From assembly GCA_910587555.1 (NCBI GenBank), contig CAJULV010000039.1, forward strand, positions 1 to 35,678: a DNA stretch of 35,678 nucleotides. Direction: 5' to 3'. Position 1 is the first letter of the stretch; each line of letters opens with the position of its first letter. Below, piece by piece: positions 6,455 through 13,420 of this stretch. Position numbers and translations under genes: made by a program. A model generated the notes under the pieces. That model did not search any database, was not told the DNA's origin, and was given only the letters and a program-made list of their open reading frames with translations. This DNA comes from an uncultured Acetatifactor sp. Lineage in GTDB: Bacteria > Bacillota > Clostridia > Lachnospirales > Lachnospiraceae.

Positions 6455-7651
6455 TTATGCTCCAGTCCTTCCTGTTATAAAGTCGTAGGTCAGCCTCTCC
6501 GTCTCCAGAATCTCATCCACCGTCGGCGACTCCACGGTCCTGTGCCGGGCCATGGACTCTCCAATCAGTTCCGTAATCCCCGGAAATGAAAGCTTATGCT
6601 CCAGGAACAATTTCACCGCCATTTCATTCGCGGCATTGTAGACCGTAGGCATGCTTCCGCCGGCTTCGGCAGCCTGATACGCCAGCGCCAGCCCCGGAAA
6701 GGTGTCCGTGTCAGGCTTTTCAAAGGTAAGCTGCCCCAATGCAAACAAATCCACCCGCTTACCGCCCATGGGCCTTCTGTCAGGATAAAAGAGCGCATAT
6801 TGTATGGGCAGCTTCATATCCGGTACACCAAGCTGTGCGATAATGGCGCCGTCCACAAACTGCACCGCCGAGTGAACAATGCTCTGGGGATGAACCACCA
6901 CCTGGATTTTATCGGGTTCTACATCGAAAAGCCATTTTGCCTCCATCACTTCCAGCCCCTTATTCACCAGTGTGGAAGAGTCTACGGTAATCTTCCGCCC
7001 CATGCTCCAATTCGGATGCTTCAGGGCGTCCTCCGGCTGCATATGTGCAAGCTGCTGCCTGTTCATGCCCCGGAAGGGACCGCCCGACGCGGTCAACAGT
7101 ATCTTCTCTATGCCGCAGGCTCCCGTGCCCCCCGATACCCCGGGCCGGAATTTCCTGCCGTCCGCCCCTGTCTCTCCGTTTAACGACTGAAAAATGGCAC
7201 TATGCTCGCTGTCCACAGGCAGAATGGCCGCCCCGTGCTTTTCCGCCAGCGGCATGATAATGTGCCCTGCCGTCACCAGCGTCTCCTTATTGGCCAGTGC
7301 GATGTCCTTCCCTGCCTGGATGGCGGCAATGGTAGGCCTGATTCCAATCATTCCCACAATCGCTGTCACCAATACCTGGCTCTGGGGAAAAACAGCAATT
7401 TCCAACAATCCCTCCATGCCGGACAATATTCTGACATCCGTGTCACAAACTTTGACCCGCAACTCGGCAGCCGCCTTCTCAGACCACATACACGCAACAA
7501 GCGGGTGAAATTCCCGAACCTGCTCCTCCATTTTGTCCACATTACTTCCGGCAGCCAGGGCCACCACCTGTAAATCGGGATTGTTCCTTACAATTTCCAA
7601 GGTCTGGGTACCTATGGAGCCGGTGGAACCCAAAACGGCTATCTTCTTCAT
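6455..7651 (-). CDS. dxr: 1-deoxy-D-xylulose 5-phosphate reductoisomerase
   Basis: A 398-residue enzyme that converts DXP to 2-C-methyl-D-erythritol 4-phosphate with NADPH, the committed step of the MEP isoprenoid pathway. The N-terminus has the nucleotide loop GSTGSIG (8-14). DSEHSAIFQ is the metal/substrate site, followed by ASGGPFRG and the long signature SMGRKITVDSSTLVNKGLE. A Gly-rich insert of about 20 residues follows SLNGE, slightly longer than usual but not breaking any motif. The ATG follows AAGGGAAG. It stands between cdsA (37 bp upstream) and rseP (3 bp downstream), as in many Firmicutes. Its product feeds undecaprenyl phosphate synthesis, to which uppS in the same operon contributes. 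Confidence 0.97.
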   Translation of the reverse strand: MKKIAVLGSTGSIGTQTLEIVRNNPDLQVVALAAGSNVDKMEEQVREFHPLVACMWSEKAAAELRVKVCDTDVRILSGMEGLLEIAVFPQSQVLVTAIVGMIGIRPTIAAIQAGKDIALANKETLVTAGHIIMPLAEKHGAAILPVDSEHSAIFQSLNGETGADGRKFRPGVSGGTGACGIEKILLTASGGPFRGMNRQQLAHMQPEDALKHPNWSMGRKITVDSSTLVNKGLEVMEAKWLFDVEPDKIQVVVHPQSIVHSAVQFVDGAIIAQLGVPDMKLPIQYALFYPDRRPMGGKRVDLFALGQLTFEKPDTDTFPGLALAYQAAEAGGSMPTVYNAANEMAVKLFLEHKLSFPGITELIGESMARHRTVESPTVDEILETERLTYDFITGRTGA

Positions 7652-7688
7652 ACGACACTTCCCTTTCTCTACAAGCCCTTATACACCT

Positions 7689-8510
7689 TTACAGCAGCAT
7701 CAGAACCGTCAGGAAATAGGTCATGGGCGCGGTGACAATCACACTGTCAAATCTGTCCATGATGCCGCCATGTCCCGGAATCAGCTTGCCGTAATCCTTA
7801 ATCCCCATATTCCGCTTGACTGCGGAAGCCGCCAGGTCTCCCACCATGCTCATTACCGCCCCCACAGCACAGATCAGTGCGATGATCCCGGCAACACGCT
7901 GATCCGGAAACGCTTTTTCCACGAAAAAATGCCCGTACAGCCCTCCCAGCAGCGCAGCGCCCGCCACACCGCCGATACAGCCCTCCAGCGACTTCTTGGG
8001 ACTCAAAACCGGGAAAATCTTCTTCCTGCCTATCAGCTTTCCCACTGCATATGCACAGGTATCGCATCCCCATGAGCTGATCAGGATCATCCAGACCGTA
8101 TAGATTCCCTGTCCGCACATTCGGGTCTGGTACACAAACGCCAGAAGCACCGGCGCGTACAGCCAGGAAAATACCGCGGCCATAACCTGAGATGCATGAT
8201 ATTTCGGAAACGCGATAACATAAACAAACATGATTGCCAGAAACACTCCCACAATGCACATCAGCAGCCATGTGTGATCTCCGGACAAATACACCAGCAG
8301 ATAATAGCAGATAATTCCCGCCATTCCCACAGTTTCCAAACCGTTTATCTTATCGCCTTCCCCATTGCACCTGAGCGCCTTGGCCAATTCCCTGAATGCA
8401 ATCATGGAAATAATCCACAGAAGCGCCGCCAGCGGAATGCCGCCCAGGCTGATTGCGCCGATGGCGATTACCAGCAGCACAATACCGCTGCCCAATCTGG
8501 TCCAAAACAT
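7689..8510 (-). CDS. cdsA: Phosphatidate cytidylyltransferase
   Basis: A 273-residue integral membrane protein that makes CDP-diacylglycerol from phosphatidic acid and CTP, the entry to phospholipid head-group synthesis. About seven hydrophobic segments are visible. The C-terminal third carries the family signature: CDTCAYAVGKLIGRKK, SPKKSLEGCIGG and KDYGKLIPGHGGIMDRFDS. The ATG at 8510 has AGGAGG 8 nt upstream. It follows uppS by 29 bp and precedes dxr by 37 bp on the same strand. Length and motif order are normal. Confidence 0.97.
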   Translation of the reverse strand: MFWTRLGSGIVLLVIAIGAISLGGIPLAALLWIISMIAFRELAKALRCNGEGDKINGLETVGMAGIICYYLLVYLSGDHTWLLMCIVGVFLAIMFVYVIAFPKYHASQVMAAVFSWLYAPVLLAFVYQTRMCGQGIYTVWMILISSWGCDTCAYAVGKLIGRKKIFPVLSPKKSLEGCIGGVAGAALLGGLYGHFFVEKAFPDQRVAGIIALICAVGAVMSMVGDLAASAVKRNMGIKDYGKLIPGHGGIMDRFDSVIVTAPMTYFLTVLMLL

Positions 8511-8539
8511 AAGATATGCCTCCTATTCCCGTTCCGGCC

Positions 8540-9259
8540 TCATTCCGCCTTCAGGCCGCCCAGTTTTCTGTCTCTATGATTATATGCTTCTACAGCTTTT
8601 ATCAATTCTTCCCTGGTGAAATCAGGCCATGGAACAGGTGTAAAATAAAATTCCGTGTAAGCCAGCTGCCAAAGCAGGAAATTGGAAATCCTCTGCTCAT
8701 TGCAGGTGCGGATCAACAGGTCCGGCTCCGGTATTCCCGCCGTATCCAACAGATTACTTACAGTCTCCTCCGTTATGTCATCCGGTTTCAGTTTCCCCGC
8801 CGCCGCAGCAGCCGCAAGCTTCCTGGAAGCCCTGACAATCTCGTCCCTGCCCCCGTAATTGATGGCAATCTGGAAGTGAAGTCCGTCGTTATTCCTGGTA
8901 GCTTCCTCCAGTTCCTGAATTCTGGTACGGATGTCCTCATCCAGCCCGGACTTCTCCCCCAGCACCCTGACGCACATGCGGTTTTTCTCCGCAGTCTTCA
9001 GGCAGGTTTTCATATAATTGCGCAAAAGCTTCATCAGGGCGTCCACCTCATCCTTCGGCCGGCTCCAATTCTCCGTAGAAAAAGCATATACCGTCAGATA
9101 TTGAATACCCATCTTATAGGCAACCTCGCAGATGGTTTCCACCGTCTTCGCCCCCTGCACATGCCCGTAATTCCGGGGCATGCCTTTTGCCCTGGCCCAT
9201 CTCCCGTTTCCATCCAGAATAATAGCCACATGCCGGGGCATTTTCAATTCTTCTGCCAT
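8540..9259 (-). CDS. uppS: Undecaprenyl diphosphate synthase (isoprenyl transferase)
   Basis: This 239-residue cis-prenyltransferase adds isopentenyl units to farnesyl diphosphate to give the C55 lipid carrier for peptidoglycan and surface glycans. The catalytic Asp is D16 in ILDGNGRWARAKG; YAFSTENW and RPKDEV follow, and the C-terminal block has PEPDLLIRT, RISNFLLWQLAY and EFYF. The open frame extends far upstream, but the ATG at 9259 has GGAGG 8 nt before it and gives the normal N-terminus MAEELKMPRHVA, so I reject the longer form. Unlike the rest of the operon, it is separated from frr by a 340-bp gap full of repeats. Confidence 0.97.
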   Translation of the reverse strand: MAEELKMPRHVAIILDGNGRWARAKGMPRNYGHVQGAKTVETICEVAYKMGIQYLTVYAFSTENWSRPKDEVDALMKLLRNYMKTCLKTAEKNRMCVRVLGEKSGLDEDIRTRIQELEEATRNNDGLHFQIAINYGGRDEIVRASRKLAAAAAAGKLKPDDITEETVSNLLDTAGIPEPDLLIRTCNEQRISNFLLWQLAYTEFYFTPVPWPDFTREELIKAVEAYNHRDRKLGGLKAE

Positions 9260-9330
9260 GTTCAGTTCCTCCCGTTTCGGTCGCTGCGCCGTGGTACTGA
9301 AGACCCAAACCGCTGTGCCGTGACCCTGAA

Positions 9331-9478
9331 CGCTCCCGCGGCTCCAAATGCGGAAAGGGCTACCGCATGCCAGCGTCAAGGCACCCGCCGCCTGCTCCCG
9401 CTGCTCCAAAGCGGAGAGAGGCTACAGCATGCCAGCGTCAAAGCACCCGCCGCCTGCTCCCGCCGCTCCAACGCGGAA
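9331..9478. repeat. Degenerate tandem repeat, about 62-bp unit, in the frr-uppS gap
   Basis: Two adjacent units (9357-9418 and 9419-9478) are nearly identical over GCATGCCAGCGTCAA and CACCCGCCGCCTGCTCCCGC. A third, partial unit (9331-9356) shares the GCTCCCGC-GGCTCCAAA-GCGGAA end. The units are GC-rich and sit between the frr and uppS coding regions. Frames across them encode low-complexity Pro/Ala/Arg and carry no ribosome site, so I see no gene. Confidence 0.8.
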
Positions 9479-9580
9479 GGGCTGTCGCATTAAGAAATTC
9501 CGCACAAGATACAGGATATCCGGTAATCAGGCATATCTATATCCAGTGTCCATGACCCTTAATGCGACAGCCCCCCGCGT
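9469..9580. repeat. MITE-like inverted-repeat element in the frr-uppS gap
   Basis: GGGCTGTCGCATTAAG (9478-9493) is perfectly inverted at 9557-9572, 63 bp apart. The outer blocks AACGCGG (9469-9475) and CCGCGTT (9574-9580) extend the symmetry with a small mismatch between. An inner GGATAT/ATATCC pair (9513-9518, 9538-9543) completes a long cruciform. The terminal sequence looks like an insertion-sequence end, so this may be a short non-autonomous element, but no target duplication is clear. No coding capacity. The 340-bp gap 9260-9599 otherwise holds only the tandem repeat and the uppS ribosome site. Confidence 0.6.
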
Positions 9581-9599
9581 TCCTTCTGCCTGCTTTAGC

Positions 9600-10151
9600 C
9601 TATACAGTCATAAGTTCCTTTGTCTTCTTTTCCATCAGGCCTTCGACTTCCTTGACATACTTGTCCGTAGTCTTCTGCAGCTGCTCCTCCATCTGCTTGA
9701 TTTCGTCCTCGGAAACCTCTGTCTTCCCCAGTTTCTTCAGGTAATCATTGCCGTCGCGGCGAATATTGCGGATTGCTACCTTACCCTCTTCGGCCTTCTT
9801 CCTGACCTCCTTGGCCAGATCCTTTCTGCGCTCCTCCGTAAGCTCCGGAAATACCAGCCGTATGATACTGCCGTCATTGGAAGGATTGATACCTAAATCC
9901 GAAGTCTGAATTGCCTTTTCAACAGCCTTCAGCATTGATTTTTCCCACGGTGCGATCTGAATGATGCGCGGCTCCGGTACCGTCACGTTGCCAACCTGCT
10001 GAATCGGCGTCGGCGTCCCGTAATAATCCACGCGGATCTTGTCCAATACATGGGGATTGGCACGTCCCGCACGGATGGTATTATAATCTCCCTCCAGAAA
10101 TTCTATGGCCTTTTTCATTCTGTCCTCGTACTGCTGTAATCTGGCGTCCAT
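9600..10151 (-). CDS. frr: Ribosome recycling factor
   Basis: A 183-residue protein, the usual length, that with EF-G splits the post-termination ribosome. Conserved blocks are GDYNTIRAGRANPHVLDKI, VDYYGTPTPIQQVGNVTVPEPR, INPSNDGSIIRLVFPELTEERRK and the C-terminal EEGKVAIRNIRRDGND. The ATG at 10151 has AAGGAG 9 nt upstream and gives the family N-terminus MDARLQQYEDRM; the frame stays open upstream but that extension is not RRF. It follows pyrH by 40 bp. Confidence 0.98.
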   Translation of the reverse strand: MDARLQQYEDRMKKAIEFLEGDYNTIRAGRANPHVLDKIRVDYYGTPTPIQQVGNVTVPEPRIIQIAPWEKSMLKAVEKAIQTSDLGINPSNDGSIIRLVFPELTEERRKDLAKEVRKKAEEGKVAIRNIRRDGNDYLKKLGKTEVSEDEIKQMEEQLQKTTDKYVKEVEGLMEKKTKELMTV

Positions 10152-10191
10152 ACTTTTATTCTCCTTTTCACTTTCTCGCTGTACCTGCCTG

Positions 10192-10917
10192 TTAATGCCC
10201 GTCCACGGATACCCTGGTACCCCTGAACCTGCCGTCCACCGTATTGACGATACTGTTTTCTTCATTCAGGCCGAATACCCACATGGGCATCTTATTGTCC
10301 CTGGCCAGAATGGAAGCTGTCATATCCACCACCTGAAGATTCTTCTCAATCACCTCGTCAATGGTTACTTCCTCGTATTTTTTTGCCTGCGGATTCTTCA
10401 TGGGGTCATCGTCATACACACCGTCGATGGATTTCGCCAGCAGGATCACATCCGCCTCCACCTCGACAGCGCGGAGTACCACGCCCGTATCGGTGGAAAA
10501 ATAGGGATGCCCCGTGCCCCCTGCGAAAAACACTACCTTTCCCTCCGCTAAATACTTCACCGCCCTGTCCTTGGAAAAGAGTTTCGTAAAAGAACCGCAC
10601 GCAAAAGGCGTCAGGATATCCGTCTCCATCCCCACGGAGCGGAACTGCTCCGACACATAGATGCAGTTCATAACCGTAGCCAGCATACCGATCTGGTCCG
10701 CCTTCACCCTGTCAATGTGTTCGCTTGTCCTTCCTCTCCAGAAATTGCCGCCGCCGATGACGATGCCGACCTGAATCCCTTTCTCCGTCAGCTGCTTCAC
10801 CTGTAATGCGACCTTCCGAACCGTTTCCTCGTCAAAACCTGTCTTCTTCTCTCCTGCCAGCGCCTCTCCGCTCAGTTTTAATAATATCCTCCGCGTTGTA
10901 ACCACATCCTTTCTCAT
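10192..10917 (-). CDS. pyrH: UMP kinase
   Basis: A 241-residue amino-acid-kinase-fold enzyme that phosphorylates UMP to UDP with ATP in pyrimidine synthesis. Typical motifs are RILLKLSGEALAG, VGIVIGGGNFWRG, DQIGMLATVMN, VFFAGGTGHPYFSTDT and DGVYDDDP. The ATG at 10917 has only a weak ribosome site; a GTG at 10905 is an alternative. It is the first gene of the pyrH-frr-uppS-cdsA-dxr-rseP group. The usual upstream neighbours rpsB and tsf are absent, replaced by an unrelated deacetylase gene. I found no convincing promoter in the 125-bp gap before it. Confidence 0.97.
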   Translation of the reverse strand: MRKDVVTTRRILLKLSGEALAGEKKTGFDEETVRKVALQVKQLTEKGIQVGIVIGGGNFWRGRTSEHIDRVKADQIGMLATVMNCIYVSEQFRSVGMETDILTPFACGSFTKLFSKDRAVKYLAEGKVVFFAGGTGHPYFSTDTGVVLRAVEVEADVILLAKSIDGVYDDDPMKNPQAKKYEEVTIDEVIEKNLQVVDMTASILARDNKMPMWVFGLNEENSIVNTVDGRFRGTRVSVDGH

Positions 10918-11042
10918 TTATTTTCGTATTCCTGAAATTTCTTCCTTCCCGTTCTTCGGTATCCGGCCGTCCCCCATTTCATGGCCAATTCCCCGCAGTC
11001 CGCCGGCATTTGCCCGCACAAAAAGAAATACGCCTGCGCCGC

Positions 11043-12110
11043 TTAAGTCTCGTCTCTCCACTCGATATGCTGAACCGGCTCCGTTGCGCCTGTAATCGGC
11101 AATATTACGGTGTCCTCCATGGCCTGTATCTTCTCGATGATGGTGGGAAGCGCTTCCAGGGTCGTACTCTTTCCTGCGGAATCATGCATAAGGATTACCG
11201 AAGTACCGTATTTGCTGATATTGGACGTACAGTTTTCTATAATCGTCTCCGCCGGAAACAGATAACTGCCCCCGTCTCCCGACGAAACATTCCAGTCAAA
11301 AAAACGCACATCCTGGCTGTCCAGATACCTGGCAAACTCCTTCATCGAAATGTCGCTGACCTTGTTGGAGCTGCCTCCGGGAAACCTGTATACTTTGCTC
11401 TCCACTCCGGTCACTTCATAGAGATACTCCTGCTGCCGTTTTAAATCCTCCCCGAAATTCTCCACCGAAGCATAGAGTTCGGAATACTTGTGCGTACCGG
11501 AATGCATCCCAAGGGTATGCCCCGCCTCCACGATCTTGCCGAGCATTTCTTCATTGTCCTCACAGGCTGTACCAACCACGAAAAAGGTCGCCTTTACATC
11601 GTATTTCTCCAATATCTTCAGTATCTTCTCCGTATTGGCGCTGGGTCCGTCATCAAACGTCAGGTAAACTTTGTGGGCCGCATCGGGTTCCTCTTCTTCC
11701 GGTTCCATAACCGACGCTCCCGGGCCATTCGTATCAGTGCCATCCTCCGTTTCCTTTTCCAGGCTTCCCACCACCGCATTATTCTTCATGGCAGACTGCG
11801 ACTCCTGCGCCAGCTGATCCATCATCTCACGCTGCTGCGACGCAAGCCTGAGCAGGCTCTCTACCTGATCCGTCAGCCTGGCAACCGTGCCGTCCAGAGT
11901 CCTTACCCTGGCAATCAGAAGCAGGCAAAGCCCCATCAAGATGAACACGGACAAAACCAGCATTCTGACATTACACTTTCTCATTCTCTGCACCTTCCTT
12001 TGTTCCGAAGCATGCCTTCCTTCCTCTTTCGCTATGTCATACCCCCTCTCATCCTCCCCGGATGCCTTGTCTTCTGATGTAATATCTTCTGACATGTTTT
12101 TTGGTGACAT
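11043..12110 (-). CDS. Membrane-anchored polysaccharide deacetylase (NodB domain)
   Basis: The 355-residue protein has an acidic cytoplasmic tail (1-45), one membrane helix at about 49-67, a coiled-coil-like stalk (72-105), an acidic linker and a carbohydrate esterase 4 domain from about 145. The five catalytic motifs are visible: TFDDGP 151-156, HSGTH 203-207, RFPGG 242-246, DWN 272-274 and LMHD 307-310. The metal-binding Asp-His-His set is intact. Such enzymes remove acetyl groups from N-acetylglucosamine or N-acetylmuramic acid in the cell wall, often giving lysozyme resistance. The ATG at 12110 has AAGGAG 5 nt upstream. The gene diverges from the DAHP synthase gene and precedes pyrH by 125 bp. 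The exact glycan is not deducible. Confidence 0.93.
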   Translation of the reverse strand: MSPKNMSEDITSEDKASGEDERGYDIAKEEGRHASEQRKVQRMRKCNVRMLVLSVFILMGLCLLLIARVRTLDGTVARLTDQVESLLRLASQQREMMDQLAQESQSAMKNNAVVGSLEKETEDGTDTNGPGASVMEPEEEEPDAAHKVYLTFDDGPSANTEKILKILEKYDVKATFFVVGTACEDNEEMLGKIVEAGHTLGMHSGTHKYSELYASVENFGEDLKRQQEYLYEVTGVESKVYRFPGGSSNKVSDISMKEFARYLDSQDVRFFDWNVSSGDGGSYLFPAETIIENCTSNISKYGTSVILMHDSAGKSTTLEALPTIIEKIQAMEDTVILPITGATEPVQHIEWRDET

Positions 12111-12148
12111 ATGCTCTCCTTACCTCTATTTTAAAACTTTCAGCCTTT

Positions 12149-12177
12149 AGTATAACATATTCCCTCTTTTTGTGAAA
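12149..12177 (-). promoter_or_regulatory. Extended -10 promoter of the deacetylase gene
   Basis: Minus-strand TGT-TATACT (12157-12149) is an extended -10 element. The -35 position (12177-12172, TTTCAC) is poor, which fits a promoter relying on the TG extension. Confidence 0.45.
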
Positions 12178-12195
12178 GACAAATTTGCAAATTCC

Positions 12196-12224
12196 TTGCG
12201 GGAATCGCTCCGATATATTATAAT
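12196..12224 (+). promoter_or_regulatory. Sigma-A promoter of the DAHP synthase gene
   Basis: TTGCGG (12196-12201), a 17-bp spacer and a perfect TATAAT (12219-12224). The leader of about 75 nt contains a 7-bp GGAAACA/TGTTTCC stem before the ribosome site. Confidence 0.65.
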
Positions 12225-12278
12225 GTCATTGGTCGGAAACATGTGCCCCCTGGCTGTTTCCTTCGGGATACCTATGGA

Positions 12279-12304
12279 AAGGAGCGCTTCGGCGAAAAAA
12301 ACAT
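12279..12304 (+). promoter_or_regulatory. Unusually distant ribosome site bridged by a UUCG hairpin
   Basis: AAGGAG (12279-12284) is 20 nt from the ATG at 12305, too far for normal initiation. Between them lies CGC-TTCG-GCG (12285-12294), a C(UUCG)G tetraloop hairpin. Folding it would shorten the effective spacing to about 10 nt. No better ribosome site is closer. Confidence 0.45.
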
Positions 12305-13333
12305 ATGAGTTTTGAATTTATAAAGAGACTGCCCACACCTGCGGAAATCCGGGAGTCTTATCCGTTTCCCGAAAAACTTGCGGCCCTGAAACAGCAGCGT
12401 GACCGGGAAATCGGCGACGTCATTACAGGAAAAAGCAATAAATTCCTTGTAATCATCGGACCCTGCTCCGCGGATAATGAGGATTCCGTCTGCGATTATA
12501 TCAACAGGCTGGCAAAAGTAAACGAAAGAGTGAAGGACAAACTGATACTGATCCCCAGAATCTACACCAACAAGCCCCGCACAACCGGCGAAGGTTACAA
12601 GGGTATCGTCCATCAGCCGAATCCGGAAAAACAGCCTGATTTCCTTGCCGGGCTGATCGCCATGCGGAAAATGCATATCCGTGCGGTGGAAGAGTCCGGA
12701 CTCACCGCTGCGGACGAAATGCTTTATCCGGAAAACTGGAGATATATATCCGATATTTTGTCCTACGTAGCCATCGGTGCGCGTTCCGTGGAGGACCAGC
12801 AGCACCGCCTGACCGCCAGCGGCTTTGATGTGGCTGCCGGCATGAAGAATCCCATGAGCGGTGATATGTCCGTCATGCTGAATTCCGTCTACGCGGCCCA
12901 GCATCCCCACTCCTTTATCTACAGAGGCTGGGAAGTGACCACCACCGGGAACGCTTTGACGCACACTGTTCTGCGGGGTGCCGTAAACAAGCACGGCAAC
13001 AACGTGCCCAACTATCATTATGAGGATCTGAACCGGCTGCTGGAAATGTACCTTAAAATGGATCTTCTGAATCCCGCCTGCGTCATCGATGCCAACCATT
13101 CCAATTCCGGCAAGCAGTTCGAGCAGCAAATCCGCATCACCAAGGAAGTGATGCACAGCCGCAAGCTGAACGGCGACATCCATAAGCTGGTAAAGGGCGT
13201 CATGATTGAGAGTTATATCGAAGAAGGCTGCCAGAAAGTAGGCGGCGGCATCTATGGCAAGTCCATCACGGACCCCTGCCTCGGATGGGAGGATTCCGAA
13301 CGATTGATTTATGAGATTGCGGAATATGAATAA
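12305..13333 (+). CDS. aroF: 3-deoxy-7-phosphoheptulonate (DAHP) synthase, class I
   Basis: A 342-residue enzyme that condenses phosphoenolpyruvate with erythrose 4-phosphate, the first step of the shikimate pathway. The N-terminus MSFEFIKRLPTPAEI is the family start. PCSADNEDS, RIYTNKPRTTGEGYKG, GARSVEDQQHR, VAAGMKNP, NVPNYHYED and IDANHSNSGKQ are the active-site and metal-binding blocks of the AroF/AroG/AroH type. The C-terminus has GVMIESYIEEG and DPCLGWEDSERLI. It is transcribed alone from its own promoter, divergent from the deacetylase, and closed by a strong terminator. Feedback specificity (Phe, Tyr or Trp) cannot be read from the sequence. The gene symbol is for the family. Confidence 0.95.
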   Translation: MSFEFIKRLPTPAEIRESYPFPEKLAALKQQRDREIGDVITGKSNKFLVIIGPCSADNEDSVCDYINRLAKVNERVKDKLILIPRIYTNKPRTTGEGYKGIVHQPNPEKQPDFLAGLIAMRKMHIRAVEESGLTAADEMLYPENWRYISDILSYVAIGARSVEDQQHRLTASGFDVAAGMKNPMSGDMSVMLNSVYAAQHPHSFIYRGWEVTTTGNALTHTVLRGAVNKHGNNVPNYHYEDLNRLLEMYLKMDLLNPACVIDANHSNSGKQFEQQIRITKEVMHSRKLNGDIHKLVKGVMIESYIEEGCQKVGGGIYGKSITDPCLGWEDSERLIYEIAEYE

Positions 13334-13351
13334 AGCTTCTCTGATTGTGTG

Positions 13352-13404
13352 AAAATTGCCGGCGCACAAGCGGCATTCCCCGCCGCCTGTGCATCGGCAA
13401 TTTT
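13352..13404. terminator. Bidirectional intrinsic terminator between aroF and the glycosidase gene
   Basis: A long stem is built from AAAATTGCCG/CGGCAATTTT, GCACA/TGTGC and GCGGC/GCCGC around an ATTCCCC loop. The A-run on one side and T-run on the other let it work for both the plus-strand aroF and the convergent minus-strand gene ending at 13421. Confidence 0.85.
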
Positions 13405-13420
13405 AAGCTGCCCGTAATTG

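Noticed and set aside
9331..9478. Direct repeats considered as a CRISPR array
   Set aside because: The units are contiguous with no unique spacers, only two and a half copies exist, and no cas genes are near.
10918..11042. Promoter or terminator between the deacetylase and pyrH genes
   Set aside because: A T-rich stretch follows the deacetylase stop, but its preceding stem is too weak, and no -35/-10 pair stands out.
12272..13369. 365-codon open frame on the minus strand opposite the DAHP synthase gene
   Set aside because: The plus-strand gene has every DAHP synthase motif, a promoter and a terminator; the antisense translation has none.
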